In this document: one piece after another, positions 52,454 through 62,147 of the stretch
How positions within the stretch are numbered: position 1 is the first letter of the stretch
Layout: every line of letters begins with the position of its first letter
Translations under genes and position numbers: made by a program
The notes under the pieces: model-generated
The model's input: only the letters and a program-made list of their open reading frames with translations
The model's database searches: none
What the model was told of the DNA's origin: nothing
From: Ciceribacter thiooxidans
Lineage (GTDB): Bacteria > Pseudomonadota > Alphaproteobacteria > Rhizobiales > Rhizobiaceae
Direction of reading: 5' to 3'
Assembly (NCBI RefSeq): GCF_014126615.1
Contig: NZ_CP059896.1
Location: 2,490,501 to 2,554,500, forward strand
DNA length: 64,000 nt

Positions 52454-52612
52454 TTACACGTCGAGCTTGTCCATGTCGCCGGGCTTTCCGCCCTTGATCA
52501 TGGCGGAAATCTCGGTCGCCGACGGGGTCTGGCCGACACGCGGCGCCTTGGCGAAGACGTCGAGTTCAGCACCGAGGGTTGCCGACGGACGGGTGGACTT
52601 GGTGGTATCCAT
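52454..52612 (-). CDS. Candidate ribosomal peptide precursor (52 aa)
   Basis: A 52-residue frame from ATG 52612 with a strong AAGGAG seven bases upstream and GC-rich third positions. The N-terminal half reads MDTTKSTRPSATLGAELDVF and could be a leader. The C-terminal part is SAMIKGGKPGDMDKLDV, with glycines followed by Asp at ring distance (Gly41 to Asp48 is eight residues). It has no signal peptide and no cysteine. Directly upstream of an AsnB-like ligase, this looks like a precursor and modifying enzyme. A classical lasso signature (Thr at -2 of the core, a B protein) is missing. It could also be an unrelated small protein. Confidence 0.68.
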   Translation of the reverse strand: MDTTKSTRPSATLGAELDVFAKAPRVGQTPSATEISAMIKGGKPGDMDKLDV

Positions 52613-52674
52613 AGAGCTTCTCCTTGAGTTGAGACAGGTTTATGCTCGCCACGATTGCGCCACCCAACATAAGC

Positions 52675-52709
52675 ATCTATAGATTGCACTCACATAACCG
52701 CAATGTCAA
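52675..52709 (-). promoter_or_regulatory. Possible promoter of the peptide gene
   Basis: On the minus strand a consensus -35 TTGACA (52704-52709) is followed by TATAGAT (52675-52681), but 22 bases apart; at 17 bases the hexamer is CAATCT. The hit is suggestive and lies in the 137-base gap upstream of the peptide gene. Confidence 0.3.
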
Positions 52710-52749
52710 CCGGAACTGGCAACCCATCCGGCCCTGACGCGGACCGCCC

Positions 52750-53199
52750 TCAGAAATCGCCGGCGAGCCGTTCCGCGGGCGTCGGATCGCCGAAGACCAG
52801 ATGTCCCTGCCGGGCGTCGCGGATATAGACCGTCACCCGCTTGCCGTCGGCGGAGAAGAGCGCCCGCAGGCGGCTCTCGGCGCAACGCCCGGCCTCGCAA
52901 GCGGAGAAGAGCTGCATCGCCTTGCCGTCGACGGTAACGCGCTTCGAGGCGAGCGCGACGTATTTGGGGCGAGAAACCATGGCGCGTATCCATGGCGGGA
53001 GCCCGCGGCGGCCCCGCAGCAGCGTTTCGAGCGCCTCGCGATGGGGCGCGGACGCGGCAATCACCTGCGGCAAAAAATTGCCGGAAAGGCTCGGCTCCGG
53101 TTCCCCGGCGTGGAGCGGAAGGGAGAAAGCGACCATCAGGGCGGCGGCCGTGGCGACGGACCGGAGAGAACCCCGATACTGCCGGCGCCGGCCGGTCAC
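52750..53199 (-). CDS. Ivy-like lysozyme inhibitor (periplasmic)
   Basis: A 149-residue exported protein with a signal peptide (SVATAAALMVAFSLPLHAG). The mature domain resembles Ivy, the inhibitor of vertebrate lysozyme: FLPQVIAASAPHREALETLL, then VDGKAMQLFSACEAGRC (the two Cys likely form the family disulfide loop) and LRALFSADGKRVTVYIRD. GTG 53199 overlaps the smc stop (GTGA), so translation is coupled. The call rests on pattern memory; another small periplasmic family is possible. Confidence 0.7.
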   Translation of the reverse strand: MTGRRRQYRGSLRSVATAAALMVAFSLPLHAGEPEPSLSGNFLPQVIAASAPHREALETLLRGRRGLPPWIRAMVSRPKYVALASKRVTVDGKAMQLFSACEAGRCAESRLRALFSADGKRVTVYIRDARQGHLVFGDPTPAERLAGDF

Positions 53200-56100
53200 A
53201 CCGCCTCGCGCTCGCGCAGGGCCTCCGCCGTCTGCAGGTCGACGGAGACGAGCTGGGAGACGCCCTGCTCGGCCATGGTGACGCCGAAGAGCCGGTTCAT
53301 CCGCGCCATGGTGATCGGATTGTGGGTGATGACGACGAAACGGGTCTCGGTGGAGGCCGCCATCTCGTCCATCAGGTTGCAGTAGCGCTCGACATTGTGG
53401 TCGTCGAGCGGCGCGTCCACCTCGTCGAGCACGCAGATCGGCGCCGGATTGGTGAGGAAGACGGCGAAGATCAGCGCCATTGCCGTCAGCGCCTGTTCGC
53501 CGCCCGAAAGCAGCGTCATCGTCTGCGGCTTCTTGCCCGGCGGGCGGGCGAGGATTTCGAGGCCGGCGTCCAGCGGGTCGTCGCTCTCGATCAGCTGCAG
53601 CTCCGCGGTGCCGCCGTTGAAGAGATGGGTGAAGAGGCGCTGGAACTGGGCGTTGACGACGTCGAAGGCGGCGATCAGCCGTTCGCGCCCCTCGCGGTTC
53701 AGGCTCTGGATCGCCCCGCGCAGCTTGCGGATCGCGTCGATCACGTCGTCGCGTTCCCTGATGAGCGCGGCGAGCTTCTCCGAAAGCTCCTTCTGCTCCT
53801 CGTCGGCGCGCAGGTTGACGGCGCCGAGACGCTCGCGCTCGATGCGCAGCCGGTCGAGATCGCGCTCGATCGCGCGCAGGTCCGGCAGGCCGTCGCCGGC
53901 GTTCCGCCCGGTCACCCGGAAGGCCTCGTGCGGCTCGACGTTGAGCGCCTGATGGATGCGCCCTTCGATCTCCTTGCGGCGCTCGCGCGCCGACATCAGG
54001 CGTTCCTCGGCGCGTCCGCGCTTCTCGCGGCTCTCGGCGAGCTCGGCGAGCGCGGACACCGCCTTCGCATCGGCTTCGCGCTGGCGGGTCTCGGCCTCGG
54101 CAAGCCTGTCTGCGGCAGCCCGGCGGGCAGCTTCCGCCTTGTCGAGTTCGGTCATCAGCGCGCGGCGCTTCTCGTCGAATTCGTCGGGCGCCATTTCGAG
54201 CGACATGACCTCTTCGCGCGCCTCAAGCTCACGGTCGCGCAGGGTGGCGATATGCTCCTCGGCGCTCCGCGCACGGGCGATCCAGGTCGCCCGTTCCTGG
54301 CCGATCGCGGCAATGCGGCGCCGGCGCTGCTCGTTTTCGCGGTCGAGCCCTTCGTGGCGGGCGCGGGCCTCGGCGAGCAGGCCGCGGCCGGTCGCCACCT
54401 CGACCTGGCTGATCCGCAGACGTTCGTCGAGATCGGAAAGATCCGGCGCATCCTCGAGCTCGATGCGGGCATTCTCCTCCTGCGCGAGGATTTCCTCGAC
54501 CTGCGCCTGCAGGCCGCTCAGCGCCTCCTCGACCACGTCGCGGCGGCGCAGAAGCTCGCCGGAGGCGCGCTCCGCCTGGGCGAGCACATCGCGAGCCTCG
54601 GAAAGACGGCGGAGCGAGAGGCGCTGGGTCTCGCGCGCGGCGGCGAGGCTCGCATCCGCCATGCGGATCGCCTCGACCGCTTCCGAAAGCCGGTCCTCGG
54701 CCTCGGCGAGCTGGTCGCGAGCCTCGCCGATCTCGGCCTCGATTTCGGCGAGCCGGTTCTTCTGGGCGAGGCGGAGCGCGGCCGCACTCGGCGCCTCGGA
54801 GCCGCGGACATGGCCGTCCCAGCGGTAGACGGCACCCTCGCGGGTGACGAGCCGCTGGCCGGGCTGCAGGAGCCCCATCAGGTGGTGCGCCTGACCTGCG
54901 TCAACCACGCCGATCTGGCGGAGACGCCGCGTCAGCGCCGGCGGGGCGGCGACATGGCCGATCAGCGGAACCGCACCTGCAGGCAGCGCCGGATCGTCGG
55001 TGCCGGCGCCGTTTTCGCTCCAGTGGGCGGGCGCGCGCGGATCGGTGGGCGAATCGAGGTCGTCGCCGAGCACCGCGCCGAGCGCGGTCTCGAAACCACG
55101 GTCGACGCGTAGATCTTCGGCGACGGGCGAAAATTCGCCGGACGCGGCGGCGGAAGCGAGCATCTTCGAAATCGTGCGGGACTCGGTCTCGAGCCCGTTC
55201 AGCCTTGCGCGCGCCGCTTCGAGCGGGGTGCGGGCGAGGCTCTCGTCGCGGCGTGCGCCGACAAGGGCGGCCTCCGCCTCGACGACTGCCGCCTCGCAAT
55301 CGGCGGACGCCTGTTCGGCGGCTTCGACCATTTCCCGCTTCTCGTCCGGATCGGGCAGGCCGGCGACGCGGGCGGCGATATCGGAAATTTCGCGGGTGGC
55401 ATCCTCCGCCTGGCGCTGCAGACGCTGGCGGCGGTCGGCGAGTTCACGGATCGAGCGTTCGAGCTGGGTACGGCCGGCGGCCGCCTCGGCGCGTTCGGCA
55501 GTGAGCGCTGAAAACTGCTTCTCGCTTTCGGCAAGCGTCGCGGCGGCAGCCTCGAAGGCCTCGCGCGTCTCCTCGGCATGGCGGCCGGAATCGGCGAGCA
55601 CCTCTTCGATCTCGGCCTCCTCCGCGTCGAGCCGTTCGAGAATCGTCGCATTGTCGGCAACGAGCCGCTCCTCGCGACGGATGTCCTCGTCGAGCTGGGC
55701 CAGACGGCGGGCGAGTTCGTCGCGACGTTTCAGCAGCCGTCCGGCATCCTCTTCGAGCTGCGAACGGGCGATCTGCAGGCGCTGCAGCGCCGCGGCGGCC
55801 TTCGCCTCGTCCTCGCGCAGTTCGGGCATCTTGAGGCTGGCGATCGCCTGGGCCTTGGCGGCCTCCATCTGGGCCTGCGCCTTTTCCGCGACGATCGAGG
55901 TCGCCTGGTTCAGCGCACTTTCCGCCTCACCTTCCGCCTCCTTGGCCTGCACCCATTGCACATGGAGCAGCATCGCCTCGTTGGCGCGGATGTCGGCGGA
56001 GAGCATCTTGAAGCGGTTCGCCTGCCGGGCCTGCCGCTTCAGGCTCTCGATCTGGCCTTCGAGTTGGGTGGTGATGTCTTCGAGACGTTCGAGATTGCCT

Positions 56101-56663
56101 TCGGCGGCGCGCAGACGAAGTTCCGCCTCATGCCGGCGCGAATGCAGGCCGGAAATGCCGGCCGCCTCTTCGAGAAGCTGGCGCCGCGCCTGCGGCTTCG
56201 CCTGGATGAGCTCGCCGATCCGCCCCTGCCCGACCATGGAGGGCGAACGCGCGCCGGTCGAGGCGTCGGCAAAGAGCAACTGCACGTCCTTGGCACGCGC
56301 CTCCTTGCCGTTGATCCTGTAGACCGAGCCCTGCTCGCGCTCGATGCGGCGCGTCACCTGGATCTCGTCGGCATCGTTGAAGGCGGCGGGCGCAGTGCGG
56401 TCAAAATTGTCGAGATAGAGGCCGACTTCGGCCGAATTGCGCGCCGGACGGTTTCCCGAGCCGGAGAAGATCACGTCGTCCATGCCGGAGGCGCGCATGT
56501 TCTTGTAGGAGTTCTCGCCCATCACCCATCGCAGCGCCTCGACGAGATTGGACTTGCCGCAGCCGTTCGGGCCGACGACACCCGTCAGTCCGCGCTCGAT
56601 CACGAACTCCGTCGGTTCGACGAAGGACTTGAAGCCGACGAGGCGGAGACGGTTGAATTTCAT
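53196..56663 (-). CDS. smc: Chromosome segregation SMC ATPase
   Basis: Structural maintenance of chromosomes protein, 1155 residues. The N-terminal head starts MKFNRLRLVGFKSF with Walker A GPNGCGKSN. About 800 residues of coiled coil flank a hinge near residues 500-640. The C-terminal head has the signature LLSGGEQALTAMAL and Walker B PICVLDEVDAPLDDHN. ATG 56663 fits the universal SMC start; the upstream frame runs into repeat DNA. It is followed by the Ivy-like gene with a four-base overlap. Confidence 0.96.
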   Translation of the reverse strand: MKFNRLRLVGFKSFVEPTEFVIERGLTGVVGPNGCGKSNLVEALRWVMGENSYKNMRASGMDDVIFSGSGNRPARNSAEVGLYLDNFDRTAPAAFNDADEIQVTRRIEREQGSVYRINGKEARAKDVQLLFADASTGARSPSMVGQGRIGELIQAKPQARRQLLEEAAGISGLHSRRHEAELRLRAAEGNLERLEDITTQLEGQIESLKRQARQANRFKMLSADIRANEAMLLHVQWVQAKEAEGEAESALNQATSIVAEKAQAQMEAAKAQAIASLKMPELREDEAKAAAALQRLQIARSQLEEDAGRLLKRRDELARRLAQLDEDIRREERLVADNATILERLDAEEAEIEEVLADSGRHAEETREAFEAAAATLAESEKQFSALTAERAEAAAGRTQLERSIRELADRRQRLQRQAEDATREISDIAARVAGLPDPDEKREMVEAAEQASADCEAAVVEAEAALVGARRDESLARTPLEAARARLNGLETESRTISKMLASAAASGEFSPVAEDLRVDRGFETALGAVLGDDLDSPTDPRAPAHWSENGAGTDDPALPAGAVPLIGHVAAPPALTRRLRQIGVVDAGQAHHLMGLLQPGQRLVTREGAVYRWDGHVRGSEAPSAAALRLAQKNRLAEIEAEIGEARDQLAEAEDRLSEAVEAIRMADASLAAARETQRLSLRRLSEARDVLAQAERASGELLRRRDVVEEALSGLQAQVEEILAQEENARIELEDAPDLSDLDERLRISQVEVATGRGLLAEARARHEGLDRENEQRRRRIAAIGQERATWIARARSAEEHIATLRDRELEAREEVMSLEMAPDEFDEKRRALMTELDKAEAARRAAADRLAEAETRQREADAKAVSALAELAESREKRGRAEERLMSARERRKEIEGRIHQALNVEPHEAFRVTGRNAGDGLPDLRAIERDLDRLRIERERLGAVNLRADEEQKELSEKLAALIRERDDVIDAIRKLRGAIQSLNREGRERLIAAFDVVNAQFQRLFTHLFNGGTAELQLIESDDPLDAGLEILARPPGKKPQTMTLLSGGEQALTAMALIFAVFLTNPAPICVLDEVDAPLDDHNVERYCNLMDEMAASTETRFVVITHNPITMARMNRLFGVTMAEQGVSQLVSVDLQTAEALREREAV

Positions 56664-56697
56664 GGAGCGACTCCGCGGAGACGCCGTGCAGAGATAC

Positions 56698-56742
56698 CCC
56701 CCTCTGTCACTTCGTGACATCTCCCCCTCAATGGAGGAGATC
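56698..56742. repeat. Short palindromic intergenic repeat upstream of smc
   Basis: CCCCTCTGTCACTTCGTGAC-type hairpin (GTCAC 56706-56710 with GTGAC 56714-56718) followed by CATCTCCCCCTCAATGGAGG. This is a familiar rhizobial intergenic repeat pattern. It lies 35 bases beyond the smc start. Confidence 0.6.
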
Positions 56743-56813
56743 GGCGCGGGGCCGACGGCCCAGGTCTCTCCACCGTTGCGACGAACGGAGCTGAGCCCGG
56801 ACGCGCGACAAGG

Positions 56814-56929
56814 CCCCTCATCCGCCTGCCGGCACCTTCTCCCCGCACGCGGGGAGAAGGGCGATGAGCGGCACCCTCGGCGCAAGCCTTCCCTCTCCCC
56901 GCTCGCGGGGAGAGGGTCAGGGTGAGGGG
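56814..56929. repeat. RIME-like mosaic intergenic palindromic element, copy 2
   Basis: A 116-base element with the same modules as 4363-4470 in the opposite orientation: CCCCTCATCCGCCTGCCGGC, CTTCTCCCCGCACGCGGGGA, then CCTCTCCCCGCTCGCGGGGA and GTCAGGGTGAGGGG. It sits in the 400-base gap between dsbA-like and smc genes. Confidence 0.82.
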
Positions 56930-56987
56930 CAAAGAGTTCAGAGACACGGAAAGCAGATGCTCCACCCCCGCCCGCGCATTCGCGCGA

Positions 56988-57010
56988 CCTCCCCCATCAA
57001 AGGGGAGGTG
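56988..57010. repeat. Hairpin repeat ACCTCCCC/GGGGAGGT
   Basis: An 8-base stem with a seven-base loop (CATCAAA), a third palindromic module in the same intergenic region, 53 bases from the end of the thioredoxin-like gene. It may also act in RNA 3'-end formation. Confidence 0.55.
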
Positions 57011-57062
57011 GAAAACGGCCGCACGGGGGCTGCCGCCGGCCGTTGTATCGAATGCGCGCCGG

Positions 57063-57851
57063 TCAGAGGAAGCTGTCGATGAGTGCCGACATGGTTTCAA
57101 CCGACATGTCTCCGGAATAGCTCTTTCCATTGATGAGGAAGGTCGGCGTCGACTTGATGTTGTAATCCTTGGCCGCACGGTCTCTCACAGCCGTCACATC
57201 AGCGGCAAGTTTCGCGTTCGTCAAGCACGCCTCGAAGCTCTCCTGTGTAAAACCGGCAAGTTTCGACATTTGCAGCATCGCGCCGCGGACATCGCCGTCG
57301 GCGGGAGCCGCCCAGGCCCGCTGCTGCTTGAGGAAGGTGGAGACGAACGGGAAGTAGCGATCCTGCGGGGCGCAGCGCGCCAGCATGAAGGCGGCGGTGG
57401 CGGCCGGATCGAAGGGGAACTCGCGCAGGACGAAGTAGACCTTGCCGGTGTCGATATACTTCGTCTTGATCGCGTCGAAGGTCTTCTCGTGGAAATTGGC
57501 GCAGTGCGGGCAGGTCATCGACATGTATTCGACGATCTTGACCGGCGCATTGGCGTCGCCCATCGCCATTTCCGGAAGCGTTCCTGGCTTCAGCACGTCG
57601 GCCATATCGACGGTGCCGTCGGGCTGCGGGACCTCGACCTTGGCGGCGGGCGCCTCGGCCGGTGCCGGCGTCGTTTCGGCGGCAGGCTTCTCGGCGGCGG
57701 GCTTCGCCTCTTCGGCGGCGGGAGCGGTCTTGCTCTCGGCCGGCTTTTCCTCAGAGCTGTCCGAGCAGGAGGCGAGAAGCGCGCCGAGCGCCGTCACGGC
57801 GATCCCGCCGAGCAGCCGCCGCTTGGTGAGGTTCAGTTCGGAAATTTGCAT
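57063..57851 (-). CDS. DsbA-family thiol:disulfide interchange protein (lipoprotein-like)
   Basis: A 262-residue exported protein. The N-terminal signal ends in a lipobox-like LLASCS (Cys near residue 29), followed by an Ala/Glu/Pro-rich linker and a thioredoxin-fold DsbA/BdbD domain. The domain has active site MTCPHCANFH, VYFVLREFPFDP and the cis-Pro loop STPTFLING. ATG 57851 has ACAGG upstream. Its place beside smc is the usual rhizobial order. It probably oxidises or isomerises envelope proteins. Confidence 0.92.
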   Translation of the reverse strand: MQISELNLTKRRLLGGIAVTALGALLASCSDSSEEKPAESKTAPAAEEAKPAAEKPAAETTPAPAEAPAAKVEVPQPDGTVDMADVLKPGTLPEMAMGDANAPVKIVEYMSMTCPHCANFHEKTFDAIKTKYIDTGKVYFVLREFPFDPAATAAFMLARCAPQDRYFPFVSTFLKQQRAWAAPADGDVRGAMLQMSKLAGFTQESFEACLTNAKLAADVTAVRDRAAKDYNIKSTPTFLINGKSYSGDMSVETMSALIDSFL

Positions 57852-58000
57852 CGGGGCACCTGTCTCGTTCAGCGTTTGGACGTTGCCACAACCGTTATAT
57901 TGCCGGATGGCGGCAAACAAGGCGGGGAAGCTGCTGTTTCATCAAAGAATTGTGACATCCTGAGGCCGGTCGGCGCAAGAAACGCAACGAGACGGGCTCG

Positions 58001-58522
58001 CTATCTCTTCCGCCGGTTCGGCGAGAGAACCGCCGTGCCGAGCCGCTCGATCGCCGCCCTCAGCTTCTCGTCGGTGATGCCTTCCATCATGTCGGCGAGG
58101 CGTCGCGCCCGCTCGCCCTCGAGCTTGCGCGGCTTGGGGCGGTGAAGCGCCGCCTGCGAGACCGGCTTCTGCACGATGCGGATCTGGCCGATCGCCGGAT
58201 AGCCGAAGAAGCCGTTGATGCGGGCGATCAGTTCGCCCTGGGCATGGGAGAGGAAGAGCGCCCGTGCGCCGTCGCAGGCGATCGTCAGCACGCCCGGCCG
58301 GTGGCCGCCCTCCTCGCCCGGTTCGCCGCGCCGCGGCCAGGCGATCTTTTCCGGCCGCGAGCAATCGGCGAAACCGTCGCCGACGATCTCGTCCCAGGAG
58401 CCGAGCAGCGCGGTGTTGATGCCGGCGCGGCGCGCGAGCACCGGATCGACGATGCCGTTCGCCACCTCGGATATCTGGAAGACACCCCTTCTCGGCGCGG
58501 CGCTTTTCTTTTTGGTATTCAT
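58001..58522 (-). CDS. DUF721 / DciA-like protein
   Basis: A 173-residue protein of the DUF721 family (DciA, a helicase-operating factor in bacteria lacking DnaC/DnaI). Seen: GSWDEIVGDGFADCSRPEKI, GVLTIACDGARALFLSHAQG and FFGYPAIGQIRIVQ in the middle. ATG 58522 fits homology. It is divergent from mutY, a conserved alphaproteobacterial arrangement. The helicase-loading role is inferred from the family. Confidence 0.85.
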   Translation of the reverse strand: MNTKKKSAAPRRGVFQISEVANGIVDPVLARRAGINTALLGSWDEIVGDGFADCSRPEKIAWPRRGEPGEEGGHRPGVLTIACDGARALFLSHAQGELIARINGFFGYPAIGQIRIVQKPVSQAALHRPKPRKLEGERARRLADMMEGITDEKLRAAIERLGTAVLSPNRRKR

Positions 58523-58619
58523 CGCGGCGCCTCGAAACCTTTTACCTCTGCCGGCAGATCCGGCCTTGAACCAAATGCCGATTTGGCCAGATATAGGCGA
58601 GTTTACCCCACATCGGCAA

Positions 58620-59714
58620 ATGGCGACCTTGAAATCCTCCGCAAATCCGACCGCCCGGGCGCTCATTGCCTGGTACGACCGCCACCACCGCAAGCTGCCG
58701 TGGCGCACGACGCCGACGATGGCGGCAAAGGGCCTGCGCCCCGACCCCTACCATGTCTGGCTTTCCGAAGTCATGCTGCAGCAGACCACCGTGCAGGCGG
58801 TGAAGGCTTATTTCGCGAAATTCTTGAGCCGATGGCCCACCGTCGACGACCTCGCCGCCGCGCCGAACGAGGATGTGATGGCCGCCTGGGCGGGGCTCGG
58901 TTACTACGCCCGCGCCCGTAATCTCAAGAAATGCGCGGAAGTCGTTTCCGGCACGCATGGCGGCGTCTTTCCCGACACCGAAGAGGGGCTGAGAACCCTG
59001 CCCGGCATCGGCGATTATACCGCGGCAGCGATCGCGGCGATCGCCTTCGACCGGCAGGCGGCGGTGATGGACGGCAATGTCGAGCGGGTGATTTCGCGTC
59101 TCCATGCGATCGATGCGCCGCTGCCCGGCTCGAAGCCGGAGATGAAGCGGCACGTGGCGGCGATGACGCCTGCCGAGCGGCCGGGTGATTTCGCCCAGGC
59201 GATGATGGATCTCGGCGCGACGATCTGCACGCCGAAGCGTCCGGCCTGCGCGCTCTGTCCCTTCCGCGGGGAATGCCTGGCGCTCGAAGGCGACGATCCC
59301 GAACGGTTTCCGGTGAAGGCCGCGAAGAAGGAAAAGCCGGTGCGGCAGGGCGCGGCCTTCGTCGCCGTCTCGGGCGACGGGCTGATTCTCCTGCGGCGGC
59401 GTCCGGAACAGGGCCTGCTCGGCGGCATGACCGAGGTGCCGACCACCGGCTGGACGGCGCGCATGGACGGCGAGACCGGCGTCACCGCCGCCCCCTTCCC
59501 TGCCGAGTGGCAGCCCGCGGGCACCGTCACCCACGTCTTCACCCATTTCGAGCTCCGGCTTTCGGTCTATCGTGCCGGCCCGCTCAGCCTGCCCTCCGGC
59601 GTTCACGGATTTTGGGAGCCGGTGACCAAACTTGATGGCCTCGCGCTGCCGACCGTCATGAAAAAAGCAATCGTTCAGGCTATTCCGAACGCCTTTCCGA
59701 CCAACAAGGGATAA
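58620..59714 (+). CDS. mutY: A/G-specific adenine DNA glycosylase MutY
   Basis: Removes adenine mispaired with 8-oxoguanine. The 364-residue protein has the helix-hairpin-helix LPGIGDYTAAAIAAIAF with the catalytic Asp following in VMDGNVERV. The [4Fe-4S] loop is C-x6-C-x2-C-x5-C (CTPKRPACALCPFRGEC). A C-terminal NUDIX-like recognition domain contains GGMTEVPTTGW and HVFTHFELRL. ATG 58620 is preferred to an ATG at 58575 from homology, although no clear ribosome site is visible. The HAD gene follows three bases later. Confidence 0.96.
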   Translation: MATLKSSANPTARALIAWYDRHHRKLPWRTTPTMAAKGLRPDPYHVWLSEVMLQQTTVQAVKAYFAKFLSRWPTVDDLAAAPNEDVMAAWAGLGYYARARNLKKCAEVVSGTHGGVFPDTEEGLRTLPGIGDYTAAAIAAIAFDRQAAVMDGNVERVISRLHAIDAPLPGSKPEMKRHVAAMTPAERPGDFAQAMMDLGATICTPKRPACALCPFRGECLALEGDDPERFPVKAAKKEKPVRQGAAFVAVSGDGLILLRRRPEQGLLGGMTEVPTTGWTARMDGETGVTAAPFPAEWQPAGTVTHVFTHFELRLSVYRAGPLSLPSGVHGFWEPVTKLDGLALPTVMKKAIVQAIPNAFPTNKG

Positions 59715-59717
59715 ATA

Positions 59718-60332
59718 ATGCCTGCAGATATCCGCCACATCGTCTTCGACATAGGCAAGGTGCTCATCCACTACGATCCCGACCTGCCTTTTTCGCGCAT
59801 CATCCCCGATCCCGAGGAGCGCCGTTGGTTCTTCGACAATGTCTGCACGCATGACTGGAATCTGGAGCAGGACCGCGGCCGCGGCTGGAAGGAGGCGGAA
59901 GAGCTTTTGATCGCCAGCTTCCCCGAGCGCGAGGACCACATCCGCGCCTTCCGGATCAACTGGCGCGAGATGGTGCCCTATGCCTACGAGGACACGGTGA
60001 CGGTGCTGCGCGAACTGATCGACAGCGGCCGGGACGTGACCATGCTCACCAATTTCGCCGCCGACACCTTCCGCGAGGCGCAGGAGATGTATCCGTTCCT
60101 CACCACCTCGCGCGGGATCACGGTCTCCGGCGAAGTCGGGCTCATCAAGCCCGACCGGGCGATCTACGAAAGCCATGCCGCGGCGCACGGTCTGGAGCCG
60201 GAAAACACGCTGTTCATCGACGATTCGCCTGCGAATGTAGAAGGCGCGAAATCGGCCGGCTGGCAGGCGGTGCAGTTCACCGGCGCCGACAAGCTCCGCC
60301 GCGACCTCGCGACTTACGGCGTTGCCATCTGA
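59718..60332 (+). CDS. HAD-superfamily hydrolase (YihX-like)
   Basis: A 204-residue haloacid-dehalogenase-like phosphatase. Motif I reads VFDIGKVLIHYD, with Gly in place of the second Asp, as in the YihX/glucose-1-phosphatase group. Motif II is MLTNFA, motif III the Lys in LIKPDRAIYE, and motif IV FIDDSPANVEGAK. Starts four bases after mutY with AAGGGATAAATA as ribosome site, so cotranscribed. The substrate is unknown. Confidence 0.9.
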   Translation: MPADIRHIVFDIGKVLIHYDPDLPFSRIIPDPEERRWFFDNVCTHDWNLEQDRGRGWKEAEELLIASFPEREDHIRAFRINWREMVPYAYEDTVTVLRELIDSGRDVTMLTNFAADTFREAQEMYPFLTTSRGITVSGEVGLIKPDRAIYESHAAAHGLEPENTLFIDDSPANVEGAKSAGWQAVQFTGADKLRRDLATYGVAI

Positions 60333-60370
60333 GGACGGCTGGGGAACCGATCAGACGAAATCAGAAAAGA

Positions 60371-60403
60371 TGACGCCCGGTTCCTTGTCGGAACCGGGCG
60401 TCA
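60371..60403. terminator. Bidirectional terminator between HAD gene and ccrM
   Basis: TGACGCCCGGTTCC (60371-60384) pairs perfectly with GGAACCGGGCGTCA (60390-60403) around TTGTC: a 14-base stem between convergent genes. A second inverted repeat CTCCTTCCGG/CCGGAAGGAG (60408-60417/60435-60444) follows. T runs are short. Confidence 0.8.
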
Positions 60404-60477
60404 AGCACTCCTTCCGGGACTGAAGGTACTGGAACCGGAAGGAGGATTCTCGCATGCAGGCGAAGCACGCCGGATCG

Positions 60478-61611
<1,134 letters not shown>

Positions 61612-61655
61612 CTACTCTCTGTTACGCGGACGCAGCACGGGATAACGAGGCTCAT

Positions 61656-61675
61656 GGTTACCGAACTTGGTTACC
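61656..61675. promoter_or_regulatory. GGTTACC direct repeat upstream of ccrM
   Basis: GGTTACC at 61656-61662 and 61669-61675 (13 bases apart), 48 bases before ccrM. On the coding strand this reads GGTAACC, and GTAACCAT differs by one base from a CtrA half-site (TTAACCAT), but the spacing is not the usual TTAA-N7-TTAA. Confidence 0.35.
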
Positions 61676-61802
61676 AAAGATTGAACGGCCCGGGCGATTT
61701 TCCGCGCTTGCCGGCCTTTTCGACCGGTAAGCCCTCACGAACATGGTTTACGCGCCTCTCCGCGCCGGCGGGCGACGGCGCGGAGGGTCTGAACTGTCGT
61801 CC

Positions 61803-62147
61803 TCAGCCGTGCAGGAGGCGGCTGTCGGCGGGCGCTTCGTCGCGGGCGGCGAGACCATAATCGCGGATGACGTGGGCGACCCGCAGCCGGTAGTCGGCGA
61901 AGATGCCGGCGCGACCCGCCTCCTGCGCCCGCCGGTGCTCCTCCGTCCGGCGCCATGCGGAGACGGCCTCCTCGTCCCGCCAGAAGGAGAGCGACAGGAC
62001 CTTGCCCGGTTGGGAAAGGCTCTCGAACCGCTCGATCGAGAGGAAGCCGTCGACCTCCTCCAGCAGCGGCCGCAGGAGCTCGGCGCGGGCGAGATAGGCG
62101 GTGCGCCGCCCTTCCGCGGGAACGACCTCGAAGATGACGGCGATCAT
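61803..62147 (-). CDS. Antibiotic biosynthesis monooxygenase (ABM) domain protein
   Basis: A 114-residue ferredoxin-like ABM-fold protein: MIAVIFEVVPAEGRRTAYLA, then EEVDGFLSIERFESLSQPGK and SFWRDEEAVSAWRR. The family includes haem-degrading and quinone-forming monooxygenases, but the function here is unknown. ATG 62147 overlaps the stop of the upstream NIPSNAP gene by four bases. Both are divergent from an ArsR regulator. Confidence 0.85.
   Translation of the reverse strand: MIAVIFEVVPAEGRRTAYLARAELLRPLLEEVDGFLSIERFESLSQPGKVLSLSFWRDEEAVSAWRRTEEHRRAQEAGRAGIFADYRLRVAHVIRDYGLAARDEAPADSRLLHG

Noticed and set aside
50742..52612. A classical lasso-peptide cluster
   Set aside because: No leader peptidase/RRE protein or exporter is present and the peptide lacks Thr at the penultimate leader position; only a RiPP-like hypothesis is kept.
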